Made by a program: the position numbers and the translations under genes
Part shown: positions 8,678-17,800 of the stretch, piece after piece
Numbering within the stretch: position 1 is the stretch's first letter
How the letters are laid out: each line of letters begins with the position of its first letter
DNA from: Ignavibacteriota bacterium
Lineage (GTDB): Bacteria > Bacteroidota > Ignavibacteria > UBA10030
Assembly: GCA_003170475.1 (NCBI GenBank)
Contig: PMZI01000081.1
Location: 56,057 to 120,056 of the forward strand
DNA: 64,000 nt
Direction of reading: 5' to 3'
The notes under the pieces: model-generated
Database searches by the model: none
What the model was told of the DNA's origin: nothing
Seen by the model: only the letters and a program-made list of their open reading frames with translations

Positions 8678-9862
8678 ATGCATCCGCCCGAGAAACCGAA
8701 GCAAATTGATCGACGTGAATTCGTCAAGATGGTCACCGTTGGAGGGATCGCAGCAGCGATTCCGTCAATATCGCAGGGTGGGATTCTTGGACAGGACAAA
8801 ACGCCGCCCGCCAAGCCGGGTACTAATATTAAAGATGCTCTGAAAGTCCCACGCACGGCCGCTTCGATGCCTGGAAAGATGCCGGGTGCCGTCGTGCAGA
8901 CTTTTCACAATGGTTCGATTACGAATGACAAGGTCGATCTGGCGGTAGTGGACGAAATGGTGCGCAAGAGTTTGATGGAACTTACCGGCGCGTCCACTGC
9001 TGCGACCGCGTGGAAGTCATTCGTCGAGCCAGAAGACGTGATTGGGTTGAAAGTGAATCCGGTTGCCGGCAAGACTCTCTCCACGAGCCTGGAAATTACT
9101 CATGCGATCATCAAGCAACTCGAAGAAGCAGGGATTCCGAAAAAGAATATCGTGATCTGGGATCGGAGGGAATTTGAGCTTCAGGAGGTGGGCTTTACCT
9201 CTGAGAATTTCCCCGGCGTCAAAGTGATGGGAACGGAGCGCAAAGACGAGAAGGGATCCTACTACGACCCCAAGGGGGTTCTTTACGGGCAACGAATGAT
9301 CGATGAATCGTGGTATTACTGGGCTGATGTGGAGCAGAAGTACGACGCCGAAACACTGCCGTACATGATCAATGAAGGGAAGTACTCCTATTTCGGAAAG
9401 ATCTGTACAAAAGATGTCACGAAAATCATCAACATCCCGATTCTCAAGAACGCAGGTCCGACCGTGACGCTGTGCCTCAAAAACCTCGCTTTCGGCTGCA
9501 TCACGAACACGGGGAGACTTCATCAGCAACTCTGGGCAGAAACGTGTGCAGAAGTGCCGTCGTTCGCGCCCATCCGCGACAAAGTCGTGCTCAACATTGT
9601 CGATGGGATCAAAGGATGCTACAACGGAGGACCTGGTGCAGATCCGAAGTTCTTCACGGAGTACAAGACGGTGCTCGTCGGAACGGATCCCGTTGCCGTT
9701 GATCGGATCGGTTATGAAATAGTGCTGAAGAAGAGGCTCGAAGAAAAGGTCCAGAAGGCGGAGGCGCCGAGCGGAAAGAAATTCATGGAACTTGCGAGAG
9801 ACCTCGGCCTTGGGGTTGCCGACATCGAGAAAATCCATCTTCAGAAACTGAATCTTTCGTGA
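8678..9862 (+). CDS. Tat-exported DUF362-domain protein
   Basis: The start is ATG 8678, five bases after a perfect GGAGG (8668-8672); earlier in-frame starts lack this. The 394-residue product opens with a twin-arginine signal (DRREFVKMVTVGGIAAAIPS), so export of a folded, possibly cofactor-bearing protein is likely. The body is a DUF362 domain (VIGLKVNPVAGKTLSTSLEI; KIINIPILKNAGPTVTLCLKN; LNIVDGIKGCYNGGPGADP; VGTDPVAVDRIGYEI). DUF362 proteins often carry Fe-S clusters; here there are few cysteines and no ferredoxin motif. The next gene, DUF6599-like, begins within its stop codon, so they are probably co-translated and act together. Biochemical function unknown. Confidence 0.85.
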   Translation: MHPPEKPKQIDRREFVKMVTVGGIAAAIPSISQGGILGQDKTPPAKPGTNIKDALKVPRTAASMPGKMPGAVVQTFHNGSITNDKVDLAVVDEMVRKSLMELTGASTAATAWKSFVEPEDVIGLKVNPVAGKTLSTSLEITHAIIKQLEEAGIPKKNIVIWDRREFELQEVGFTSENFPGVKVMGTERKDEKGSYYDPKGVLYGQRMIDESWYYWADVEQKYDAETLPYMINEGKYSYFGKICTKDVTKIINIPILKNAGPTVTLCLKNLAFGCITNTGRLHQQLWAETCAEVPSFAPIRDKVVLNIVDGIKGCYNGGPGADPKFFTEYKTVLVGTDPVAVDRIGYEIVLKKRLEEKVQKAEAPSGKKFMELARDLGLGVADIEKIHLQKLNLS

Positions 9863-10737
9863 GTATGATGCGCCTGTATTTCGTCATCGTATGCATGCTT
9901 CTCTGCGTAGTGGGCGGTGTCTCGAAGGCACAGGAGGTGCCCGTTCTCATTTCGGGGGATCTTTCCGGCGGGACGATTCTATCGACGGACTACTACACGG
10001 GCCAGGCCCTGTTCGGGTACATCGATGGAGGAGCGGAGCTTTATCTCGAGTACAGGTTCAAGAAACTCGGGAGACAGGAAATCCAGACTTCGAACGAGAA
10101 AATCGTCGTCGAAATCTACCAGATGGCTGGAGCAAACGAGGCGTATGGCATATTTTCTGTTCAGCGGTTCAAGTGTGTGCCCGTCGATTCTCTTTCTCCC
10201 AACACCTGTCTTTCCAAGTACCAGCTCCAGGCGGTTGTCGGCAATTGCTATCTGAGTATTGTCAATGAGAGCGGCTCGCCTGATGCCCGGCGGGCGAGCG
10301 TTGAGATCTTTCATGCGATTCGGGCGAAGGTGAAGCCCCAGCCAATGGATTTTCCGGAGATCTTTGCGCGTCCCGAGTTGAAACAACACCGCAGCGGAAT
10401 CATCGTTGCCTACGGGCGACTCGGCGTTCAAAATGGCTGCTCAGAATTGGATACTCTGTTTCAGAATATTCCACGCTTCTCACTTACACTTCTCCCCATA
10501 GAGATCGGAAGTGAACGCCTGTCGATCGCGCACCTCCGTTTCGCCTCGGATCGCGAGAGCAGTGAGTTTTGCCGACGTGCAGGTTTCCCCGATGTCCTTG
10601 TGGGATCGGTTCGTACCTGTAAGGTCAGCGGGATCGTCCGGCTGGTCCGTCGGCTGAACAGCGAAGAACTCTATTTTGGTGAAGCAACCGAGTCTTTTCC
10701 GAGACGAGAGCCATTGTTTACACTTATGCTGAGGTAG
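9859..10737 (+). CDS. DUF6599-like exported protein
   Basis: The GTG at 9859 overlaps the DUF362 stop; ATG 9865 or 9868 are alternatives. After a signal peptide (VIVCMLLCVVGGVSKAQ) the protein has a conserved-looking block GQALFGYIDGGAELYLEYRF and VEIYQMAGANEAYGIFSV, which I associate with the DUF6599 family, often found next to DUF362 genes. It is predicted periplasmic. Function is unknown; the overlap with the DUF362 gene argues for a joint role. A second half (~residues 160-290) may repeat the fold of the first. Confidence 0.72.
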   Translation: MSMMRLYFVIVCMLLCVVGGVSKAQEVPVLISGDLSGGTILSTDYYTGQALFGYIDGGAELYLEYRFKKLGRQEIQTSNEKIVVEIYQMAGANEAYGIFSVQRFKCVPVDSLSPNTCLSKYQLQAVVGNCYLSIVNESGSPDARRASVEIFHAIRAKVKPQPMDFPEIFARPELKQHRSGIIVAYGRLGVQNGCSELDTLFQNIPRFSLTLLPIEIGSERLSIAHLRFASDRESSEFCRRAGFPDVLVGSVRTCKVSGIVRLVRRLNSEELYFGEATESFPRREPLFTLMLR

Positions 10738-10781
10738 TGCGTCCAAAGAACTCGCTCGACCAAGCAAAGGAATTCCCAGCC

Positions 10782-11348
10782 ATGGATCTTAGTGTCATCA
10801 TCAACATCGTCTCTGTGCTTTGGTTGGGTTCGGAGATCGTTCTCTCCCGCATAAAGCGCTCGCTCCCAACGGATGCGCGATTCGACAACTCGTCACTGCG
10901 CGTGCTCTGGATAACCATTCTCACCTCCGTGACCATCGGAGTGTTGCTTGGGTTTCAGCGTGTTGGATATTTTGGTGGTGGATCCAGCACCTTCCCAATC
11001 ATTGGCCTCATCCTCATTGTCGGCGGATTGCTTGTTCGTTGGATTGCTATCTTCTCCCTGAGACGCCAGTTTACGGTAGACGTGGCGATCACGAAAGACC
11101 ATCGGATCGTCAATCAGGGGATCTATCGTTTTGTTCGTCATCCTTCATACTCGGGCAGCATCCTTTCATTTTGTGGACTCGGGATATGTTTCGCGAATGT
11201 TTTCAGCCTCTCCGTAATCTTTCTACCGATATGCGCAGCTTTTCTCTACAGGATTCGCGTTGAGGAGAAAGCTCTGATAGACGCGTTCGGCGACGAATAC
11301 GTTCGCTATTGTGCCTCCACGATGCGGCTGATTCCCTGGGTTTACTGA
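10782..11348 (+). CDS. Isoprenylcysteine carboxyl methyltransferase (ICMT)-family membrane protein
   Basis: The start is taken at ATG 10782, preceded by AAAGGAA (10766-10772); GTG 10737, overlapping the upstream stop, is an alternative. The 188-residue protein has four to five membrane segments and the ICMT/PEMT signature at its C-terminus: GIYRFVRHPSYSG, then RVEEKALIDAFGDEYVRYC and RLIPWVY. In this family the RHP and EE motifs bind S-adenosylmethionine at the membrane face. Bacterial members methylate small lipids or isoprenoid-like compounds; the substrate here is unknown. Ends just before a bidirectional terminator. Confidence 0.85.
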   Translation: MDLSVIINIVSVLWLGSEIVLSRIKRSLPTDARFDNSSLRVLWITILTSVTIGVLLGFQRVGYFGGGSSTFPIIGLILIVGGLLVRWIAIFSLRRQFTVDVAITKDHRIVNQGIYRFVRHPSYSGSILSFCGLGICFANVFSLSVIFLPICAAFLYRIRVEEKALIDAFGDEYVRYCASTMRLIPWVY

Positions 11349-11385
11349 ACGCAGCGTTCCTGACGGATGACGTGCCTGAAGCAAA

Positions 11386-11408
11386 AAGCCCCGGAGCAAC
11401 CGGGGCTT
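11386..11408 (-). terminator. Terminator between convergent genes
   Basis: A perfect 9-bp stem AAGCCCCGG/CCGGGGCTT with a 5-nt loop. On the minus strand it is followed by five T, serving the cytochrome gene that ends 29 bases away; on the plus strand the T-run is weaker but it may also stop the ICMT gene. Confidence 0.8.
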
Positions 11409-11436
11409 GTCGTTTCGACGGACGATCAACGAGACC

Positions 11437-12759
11437 CTACTTCCCGTATCGCTCCTCATAGTACTTTCTGATTTTCTCCAACTGCTCCTTGCTCATTCCT
11501 TTCAAGTACCATTCGTGTCGGACATCCTGCTCGAGGTATTTCTTCACGAGCATCGCGTACAGCTCGGGTCCGGCGACCTGCTTGACCTCCGGCAGGAATT
11601 CGCTATAAAACTTCTTGGCCACCTCGTAGATCCCATGCCACCAGGCGTAGTCAGGGCCTGACATCGCAGCTCCATGTCTTGCCCGCCGGCCTTCGTGGTG
11701 CCAAAGCTCGTAGTAGATCCAATCCAGTTTGTCATCAAAATCGGCCGGCGTCAGTTTCCCCGCATCGATCAAATCCTGCCTCATGCCCATCGCTGGTCTG
11801 GCAAATTTCTCGTTGTAGAAGACAACAAGGTTGTCGAACTGGTTGTAGAAGCCATCCACGAAGGGGGAGGAGTGACAGCTGGAGCAGACATCTTTCATGT
11901 CGTCTCGTCGCTTCTCGGCATTCTCCAGTTTCTTTGATATTGCCGGTCTCAACGTCCAACTGATCCTTGTCCCGACATCGTGAGTGACCGGCTGATTTGG
12001 CGTCGCGCTCATATGACAAGTTGCGCATGTCGGTGCAGCCGAATAGTCTTTACCAACGATCCACGACTTCTTCTCCATATTCAATTGCGCTTTGTTGGCT
12101 TCGTACAGAATCCCATGTTTCGATTCCTGATAGACCTCGATCTGCGGATGGTCCGGTCCAAGGTGGCATTTGCCGCATGTCTGTGGCTCCCGAGCTTGTG
12201 CCCGTGAAAACCGATGACGGGTATGGCACGCGGAACAGGAACCTTTGGAGCCGTCAGGATTGATACGCCCGATACCAGTATTGGGCCAGGAGTTGATGTC
12301 CAGTTTTCCTCCCGGAAGCACTTTCACTTTCGCGCCATGGCATTGCAGGCAGCCGACCGCCACCGCCTCGGGTCCTCCAAGAACCTCTCCGAGGTAATTG
12401 TCGAGAGAATTCAGAATGTCTCCCGCCATTGCATGATGGCTGTTGGTCATCTCCAGCACTTCCTTCGCATGACATCGGCCGCAATCTTTGGGAGTAACGA
12501 GAATGGCGATCGTAAAACCGTTATGTTCCATCGCATCAGGATCTGTCTTCTCTGCCTTGTGGCAGGTATAACAGTCCACCCCCTTAGCCGCGTGGCTGCT
12601 GAGTTGCCACTCCTTCACGAAGGAAGGTGAGAGCTCTTTGTGACATTCAATGCAGGCTTTTCCCTCTTTTGACAGTGGAATTGTCTGGGAATGCGAATCG
12701 CAAGTCGTGATCAGGAATCCGCAGATGATGAACATCAGGAAGGTGAGGTGTCTTCGCAT
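11437..12759 (-). CDS. Octaheme c-type cytochrome, hydroxylamine oxidoreductase (HAO)-like
   Basis: A 440-residue exported protein with eight CXXCH haem-binding motifs, at about residues 36, 63, 93, 137, 175, 195, 245 and 292, and a C-terminal haem-free helical region (~300-440). Eight haems, their spacing, and the CSSCHSSPFVDGFYNQFD segment at haem 8 fit the HAO family, whose members oxidise hydroxylamine or hydrazine, or in epsilon-type enzymes reduce nitrite. Several Tyr lie in the C-terminal region, but I cannot say whether one corresponds to the P460 cross-linking Tyr, so direction of catalysis is open. The signal peptide ends near TTCDSHSQ. It is monocistronic, with no quinol-dehydrogenase partner adjacent and a terminator downstream. 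Confidence 0.85.
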   Translation of the reverse strand: MRRHLTFLMFIICGFLITTCDSHSQTIPLSKEGKACIECHKELSPSFVKEWQLSSHAAKGVDCYTCHKAEKTDPDAMEHNGFTIAILVTPKDCGRCHAKEVLEMTNSHHAMAGDILNSLDNYLGEVLGGPEAVAVGCLQCHGAKVKVLPGGKLDINSWPNTGIGRINPDGSKGSCSACHTRHRFSRAQAREPQTCGKCHLGPDHPQIEVYQESKHGILYEANKAQLNMEKKSWIVGKDYSAAPTCATCHMSATPNQPVTHDVGTRISWTLRPAISKKLENAEKRRDDMKDVCSSCHSSPFVDGFYNQFDNLVVFYNEKFARPAMGMRQDLIDAGKLTPADFDDKLDWIYYELWHHEGRRARHGAAMSGPDYAWWHGIYEVAKKFYSEFLPEVKQVAGPELYAMLVKKYLEQDVRHEWYLKGMSKEQLEKIRKYYEERYGK

Positions 12760-12998
12760 GGCTATTCCCTCAGAAGTGTGGGTGTTGCTATGAGATTTCG
12801 GAGATCGGTAACGGTGCGGGAAGCTGTAACTTTACAGAACGACTGCTTCCATGATAACGAGTCGAACATTCATTCGCAAGTCTCTTCTCCTGCACGATGG
12901 GGTCTCAGATCGATGGGCTTTTCTTTTGTTTCTCAAGTTCCTGCTGTTTAGATTCCAGTGTCCGCTGTCCCGTCCCTTTTTGTCTCCAGGAGGTCTGA

Positions 12999-13484
12999 AT
13001 GACAAGATCCACCGCCGTTGTGATCGCATGTCTATTGTCCGTTTTGTTTCTTTCCCCATTCTCGGTTCAAGCGCAACTCGCAACGAAGAAGGCCCTCACC
13101 CTTGAGGCCGCGAAGAAACTTGCGTCGGTTGCCGAAGCTGAAGCGCTCAAAAACAAGTGGACGATGGTCATCGCCATCGTTGACGACGGAGGAAATCTTC
13201 TCTTTCTGGAACGAATGGACAACACGCAAATCGGCAGTATCGAGGTGGCGATTCAGAAGGCGAAGTCGGCAATATTCTTCAAGCGCCCTACGAAGGCCTA
13301 TGAGGACCTGGTTGCACAAGGCAAAACAGATATCCTTGGTGTGCCGGGAGTTATTCCTATCGAAGGCGGGTTGCCGCTCGTTGTCGATGGACAATATGTC
13401 GGTGCCATTGGAATCAGTGGCGGCACGCGACAGCAAGATGGCATCGTTGTGAAAGCCGCCGTCGATGCTTTTCCGGCTCAGTAG
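12999..13484 (+). CDS. GlcG/HbpS-family exported protein
   Basis: A 161-residue protein with a strong AGGAGG site upstream and a signal peptide ending SVQAQ. The mature part is one GlcG/HbpS domain: LTLEAAKKLASVAEAEALKN, VIAIVDDGGNLLFLERMD, AIQKAKSA and GVIPIEGGLPLVVDGQYVGA all match the family. HbpS of Streptomyces binds haem and signals oxidative stress; GlcG is linked to glycolate use. Ligand here is unknown. It is transcribed divergently from the octaheme cytochrome (239-bp shared upstream region), so a haem-related role is possible but only inferred. Confidence 0.88.
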   Translation: MTRSTAVVIACLLSVLFLSPFSVQAQLATKKALTLEAAKKLASVAEAEALKNKWTMVIAIVDDGGNLLFLERMDNTQIGSIEVAIQKAKSAIFFKRPTKAYEDLVAQGKTDILGVPGVIPIEGGLPLVVDGQYVGAIGISGGTRQQDGIVVKAAVDAFPAQ

Positions 13485-13530
13485 CGTGACCGTGATTCAC
13501 CGGATTCAGAACACATCCAGCGTAGGACAA

Positions 13531-14226
13531 ATGAGAACGCACACCGCGAAAATGAAACGAATCCTCTTTGCATCGCTTGTTTCCTGCCTGGTCGTCGTAA
13601 TATTCCAATCATGCTCATCATCAAAGGGAGTTGCCGTGTCTACAGATGTCAATGTTGTCAAATGGCAATTGGGTGGATTGATCGCAGATTCGAAATCCGG
13701 CAATCCGTCAACCATCCATTCCCCTTACGGAGAAGCGGTTCAGTTCGACGGAAAGGGAGATGCGCTGTTTCTCGATAAGAATCCGATCATGAACCTCCGC
13801 CAATTCACCGTTGAAGTCGTTTTCCGACCCGATCCCAAGAGCCAATTTGAACAACGCTTTCTGCACATGGGCGAAGTCAACGGCGACCGGATGTTGATTG
13901 AACTCAGGATGACGGAAGAAAGTCAATGGTATCTTGACGCTTTCATCAAGTCGGGCGATTCATCGAAGGCTCTGATCGACAAGAGCCTGCTCCACCCGGC
14001 CGGGGAATGGTATCACATTGCGCTTGTTGTCGATGATGGCAAGATGGACACCTACGTCGCAGGCAAGCAAGAATTGGAGGGAAAGGTCGTCTTCTCTCCG
14101 TTCAAGCGTGGCGGAACCTCGATTGGCTCGCGCATGAACAAGGTTTCCTGGTTTCAAGGAGCGATCGCGCGGATCAGGATCACGCCGAAGTGTCTGAAGC
14201 CTTCCGAGTTTACACTGTCTCGCTGA
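13531..14226 (+). CDS. LamG (concanavalin A-like) domain lipoprotein
   Basis: Start at ATG 13531 (weak AGGA upstream) or ATG 13552. The N-terminus (MKRILFASLVSCLVVVIFQSC) is a lipoprotein-like signal. The remainder is one LamG/ConA-like jelly-roll: AVQFDGKGDALFL, FTVEVVFRPDPKS, GEWYHIALVVDDGKMDTYVAGK and WFQGAIARIRITPKCL are typical strands. Such domains bind glycans or proteins at the surface. It shares this fold with the N-terminal domain of the large protein at 14887 and lies in the same plus-strand run of exported proteins. Confidence 0.8.
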   Translation: MRTHTAKMKRILFASLVSCLVVVIFQSCSSSKGVAVSTDVNVVKWQLGGLIADSKSGNPSTIHSPYGEAVQFDGKGDALFLDKNPIMNLRQFTVEVVFRPDPKSQFEQRFLHMGEVNGDRMLIELRMTEESQWYLDAFIKSGDSSKALIDKSLLHPAGEWYHIALVVDDGKMDTYVAGKQELEGKVVFSPFKRGGTSIGSRMNKVSWFQGAIARIRITPKCLKPSEFTLSR

Positions 14227-14244
14227 CCGTGAAAGGGGGTTCTT

Positions 14245-14793
14245 ATGAAGCAAGTGTTCTGTATCCTTGCATTCCTGGCGATGTGCCACACCGCGATTGC
14301 TCAACAAACCCGCTCAGAGGTCACCAAGCCGACAACGCCGACAGACGATGCAAAACCCAACAGCCCGTCCGTTCCCGATGTCTATGCCATTGAGGGACAA
14401 TTCGATCGCGTCCTGGTCCTTCGCTTCAAGTACCAAGCGGATTTGTTGGCGGGACTCGAAGCCATGGTGAAAGAGCACAAGATCCGGAATGCAGTGATCC
14501 TGGCCGGAGCCGGATCTGTTACGGGTTATCACTTCCATGGGGTCAGCAATCGGACCTTTCCATCGAAGAACGTCTATGTGAAGGATCCCACCGCGCCTGC
14601 TGACATTGTGAGCATGAACGGATATGTCATCGACGGGCGTCTGCATGTGCACATGACCCTGACGAATCCCGACAATGCCTTCGGCGGTCACCTCGAATCA
14701 GGAACCACAGTGTTTACTTTTGCCATCGTCACCGTTGGCGTGTTCAAAGACGGAATTGATCTCAGTCGTATTGACGACAAGACGTACCGCTAG
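14245..14793 (+). CDS. PPC/DUF296-domain protein with signal peptide
   Basis: A 182-residue protein preceded by AAAGGGGG. Residues 1-19 form a clear signal peptide (VFCILAFLAMCHTAIAQ), followed by a Pro/Thr-rich linker and a PPC domain: VLVLRFKYQADLLAGLEAM, AVILAGAGSVTGYHFHG, and GRLHVHMTLTNPDNAFGGHL with the conserved histidines. PPC domains are usually cytosolic (the AT-hook partner domain in plants, stand-alone in prokaryotes) and form trimers. Export of one is unusual and suggests a metal- or ligand-binding role rather than DNA binding. It sits among other exported proteins. Confidence 0.82.
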   Translation: MKQVFCILAFLAMCHTAIAQQTRSEVTKPTTPTDDAKPNSPSVPDVYAIEGQFDRVLVLRFKYQADLLAGLEAMVKEHKIRNAVILAGAGSVTGYHFHGVSNRTFPSKNVYVKDPTAPADIVSMNGYVIDGRLHVHMTLTNPDNAFGGHLESGTTVFTFAIVTVGVFKDGIDLSRIDDKTYR

Positions 14794-14814
14794 GGAAGAA
14801 GGTCGCCTTCTTCC
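14794..14814. other. Inverted repeat after the PPC gene
   Basis: A perfect 9-bp stem GGAAGAAGG/CCTTCTTCC with a 3-nt loop begins at the end of the stop codon. No T-run follows, so it may be an mRNA 3'-end stabiliser or a factor-dependent stop rather than an intrinsic terminator. Confidence 0.5.
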
Positions 14815-14886
14815 ACGCGACGCCTTCGCTGAGGGTGACCGTCGACCAGGCACTCTTTCACTTACGTAATCACATCGGACCTCGCT

Positions 14887-17800
14887 ATGAATCGACTTTT
14901 GCATTGCTTAAGGAATCCGTTGGCCCTCGCATTCTGCGCATTCGTTCTTGTCATGGCGTGTTCCTTACCCTCTGTCATCGCTCAGCAGAAGCAAGAGCCC
15001 GGTCTTCTGTTCTATCTCTCTGGAAGTCAGGGCTTCAAAGCGGATTATTCGGCGGGAGGGAAGGCGGACCCAAACTTCTTGCGCGACGTGAAGATTATTC
15101 CCAATGGTGCCAAAGGTCCCGGTTTTGAATGTGCCAATGATCAACTTTTTTCGTACTGGGCCCCAGGAAACATCTACGCAGAACGGGGCACGCTGAGTTT
15201 CTTCTGGAGATCAAGGGAGACAGTAGGGAAGACTGAGTTTCCCATTTTCCGCGTAGGGTTCGCGGATCATTCAAGCTGGGACATGGTTTGGCTTCGTTTC
15301 GACTACAATGGCCACGGATTTGACGCGTTTGTAACGGACGCGAATCTTGCACGTGTGCGAGTTTCCTGCACGATGGCACCGTTTCCCAAACCGGACTCAT
15401 GGATACATCTTGCGCTGGCGTGGGACGAAACGTCAGGCATACGATTCTATGTGAACGGAAAGCTCGCTGCGAAGAAAGACAGCGTTGTTGTGCTCTCGAC
15501 GGGTCTCGATCAATTCGGACCGCATTCACGTATCATCAGTCCGACGCAAGTGCAAAGCGCGTACAACTTTCAGCGAGGAGGAGACATCGACGAAATCCGC
15601 ATCTATGATCGGATGCTGTCGGATGGAAACATTCTTCGGTTGTCCAAAGGCGATGACTCCGGCAAAGTCCCGGAACTTGCCCGAACTCTCAGCAACCCCC
15701 AGTGGCGGGCCGAGTGGCGCTTGCGGTACGGATGGAATAGGGAAGGAGACGTTCCTCCCTACGTCGACCAGCCGGCAACCCGGGTGAGGAAGGTTGAGAT
15801 TCAGGATGTTTACGATTTGAAACGATGGTGGTGGAAGGCAACCGACGGAATCCGCGAGACAACGTGGCCGGGTGTCTACAACCGCTCACGTCTTCCAGGC
15901 CGCAACGACTATTTTCAGCTGCCTGATTGGGACTGCTATTCGCTTTCCGGCAAGGCGGTCACGTTCTTCATGCCGGACGAACCCTGGAATCATCTCGAGA
16001 TCTCGGGTGCAGCATGGGGAACCATGTCGCTGGTTGCCTCAGGCAAAGATGGTGCGGGGACAATATTGTTCGAGCGTGCGAAAGGACAGGAGAAAACATT
16101 TCATCGTCTTGCAGAACCTCTCCGCGGCAAGAAAATCCAGTTTACCAACGTGGAGCAGGAAGTTCCGATTGGCGAACTGTCAGCATATTATGTTGATGCG
16201 GGGAAAGAGCCAACGGGCTCATGCGTGGTGAGTTACTCCTTATCTTCTGTCTCTCTCGGATTGATGGATCAGGTCAAGCCGTTGGTGGATTTCATCGACG
16301 GTCGATACTCGCCCGATGAACAATCAACAATGATCGCAGTCCCGGCAGCATTGCCTCAAGTCAAGCATTCGGCGATGAGTCGCTCACTTCCGCTCGTACA
16401 CATTCTCGTACCATATGATTCGCGGATTGGGACCGCGTTCAACAGTCTGGACTCTTCGTACAGCTGGCAAAACATCGACGGCGGACTGGACGGCATCGCC
16501 ATTGACCTTCCTGCAATGAAGCTGAAACCTACTCACGGGCAATTCGTGCCCATGAACATTCAGATCAAAGATCCGAACTGGCCAGCGCGGAACATGCTCG
16601 ACTTCTCTTTCTCTGTGAAACCGGGTGAAGCCCGCACGCTGTGGCTTGATACCCGTGATCGGATCCTCGCGAAAGGAAAAAGCCTTTACCTGACAATCGC
16701 TTCGGCGTCACCGGAATTCGCTCCGCAGATTCTGGAGGGAGCACAGATCAGGTTGATCTTCAAGCCCACGAAGGAAGCCTTCCGCGAGCACGTACAGGAT
16801 CGCTTCACCCAGGTGCGCGACAACTTCGCAAACTGGGTGGAGGAGCGTGCGAGCGACCCGCGGTTGAACCTGTATAATCGACTGATGTCGGACTTGAAGG
16901 ATCTCCTGACCGTAGACCCCAAGCACTACCCCGGCCAAAGTTATTGGTACGATCTTGACCATTCGCACTCCAAGCCGGCGTTTGTTCAAACCGCATGTCC
17001 TGACGGAATTCCCCTCTGGGCGTTTCGGCAGGTGGAGGATCTTCGATACTTCAATCGATTTGTGACGTGGTGGATCGACAAACGCCAGATTGAAAACGGC
17101 GAGCTTGGCGGCGGTCTCTCTGACGATGACGACCTCACGAACTGCTGGCCGGGAGCTGCCTTGATGGGGGCGGAACCGGATAAGATCCGCACCGCCGTCC
17201 TGAAGTTGCTGGATGCGATCTACGACCAAGGGATGTTTACGAACGGACTTTCATCAATACAGACGGATGGCCTCCATGCACACGAGGAGGGAATCGAGGC
17301 ACAAACGCAAGCGATGCTTGTTGACTACGGCAGCCCGAAACAGGTTGAACGCATCATGGAAACCGTCAAGGCGCTTGATGAACGGCTGATTCAGAAGAAC
17401 AACGTCGGACATCGCCATTTCCGTTCAAGTTACTTCAGTGGGACAAAACTGGCTGACGAAGGTGTCTGGGAGTGGTCGCTTCAGCCTCAGGAGTTTCTGC
17501 TTCTCCAGCCGGTGTTGACGCTCGCGGAATTCAACGGCAACGCCCGAGCACGCCAGCTAGCAATCGATGTAGCCGATGGATTACTTGCGCATGCAAGAAA
17601 AGACGAAAACGGAAAGATCGTCATCGACTATCAGATCAACTTCTCCACCGATGCGAGCCGTCCTTCTCCCCTTGGCTCGAAGGGTATGCTTGCCTCGAGC
17701 ATGGGTGACGGAGCGACGATCAGCACGTCGTCAGCAGGACTGCAACTCCTCTGGGTAGTCTATAGAATGACAGGGGAGAAGAAGTATTTACAGCCATTGC

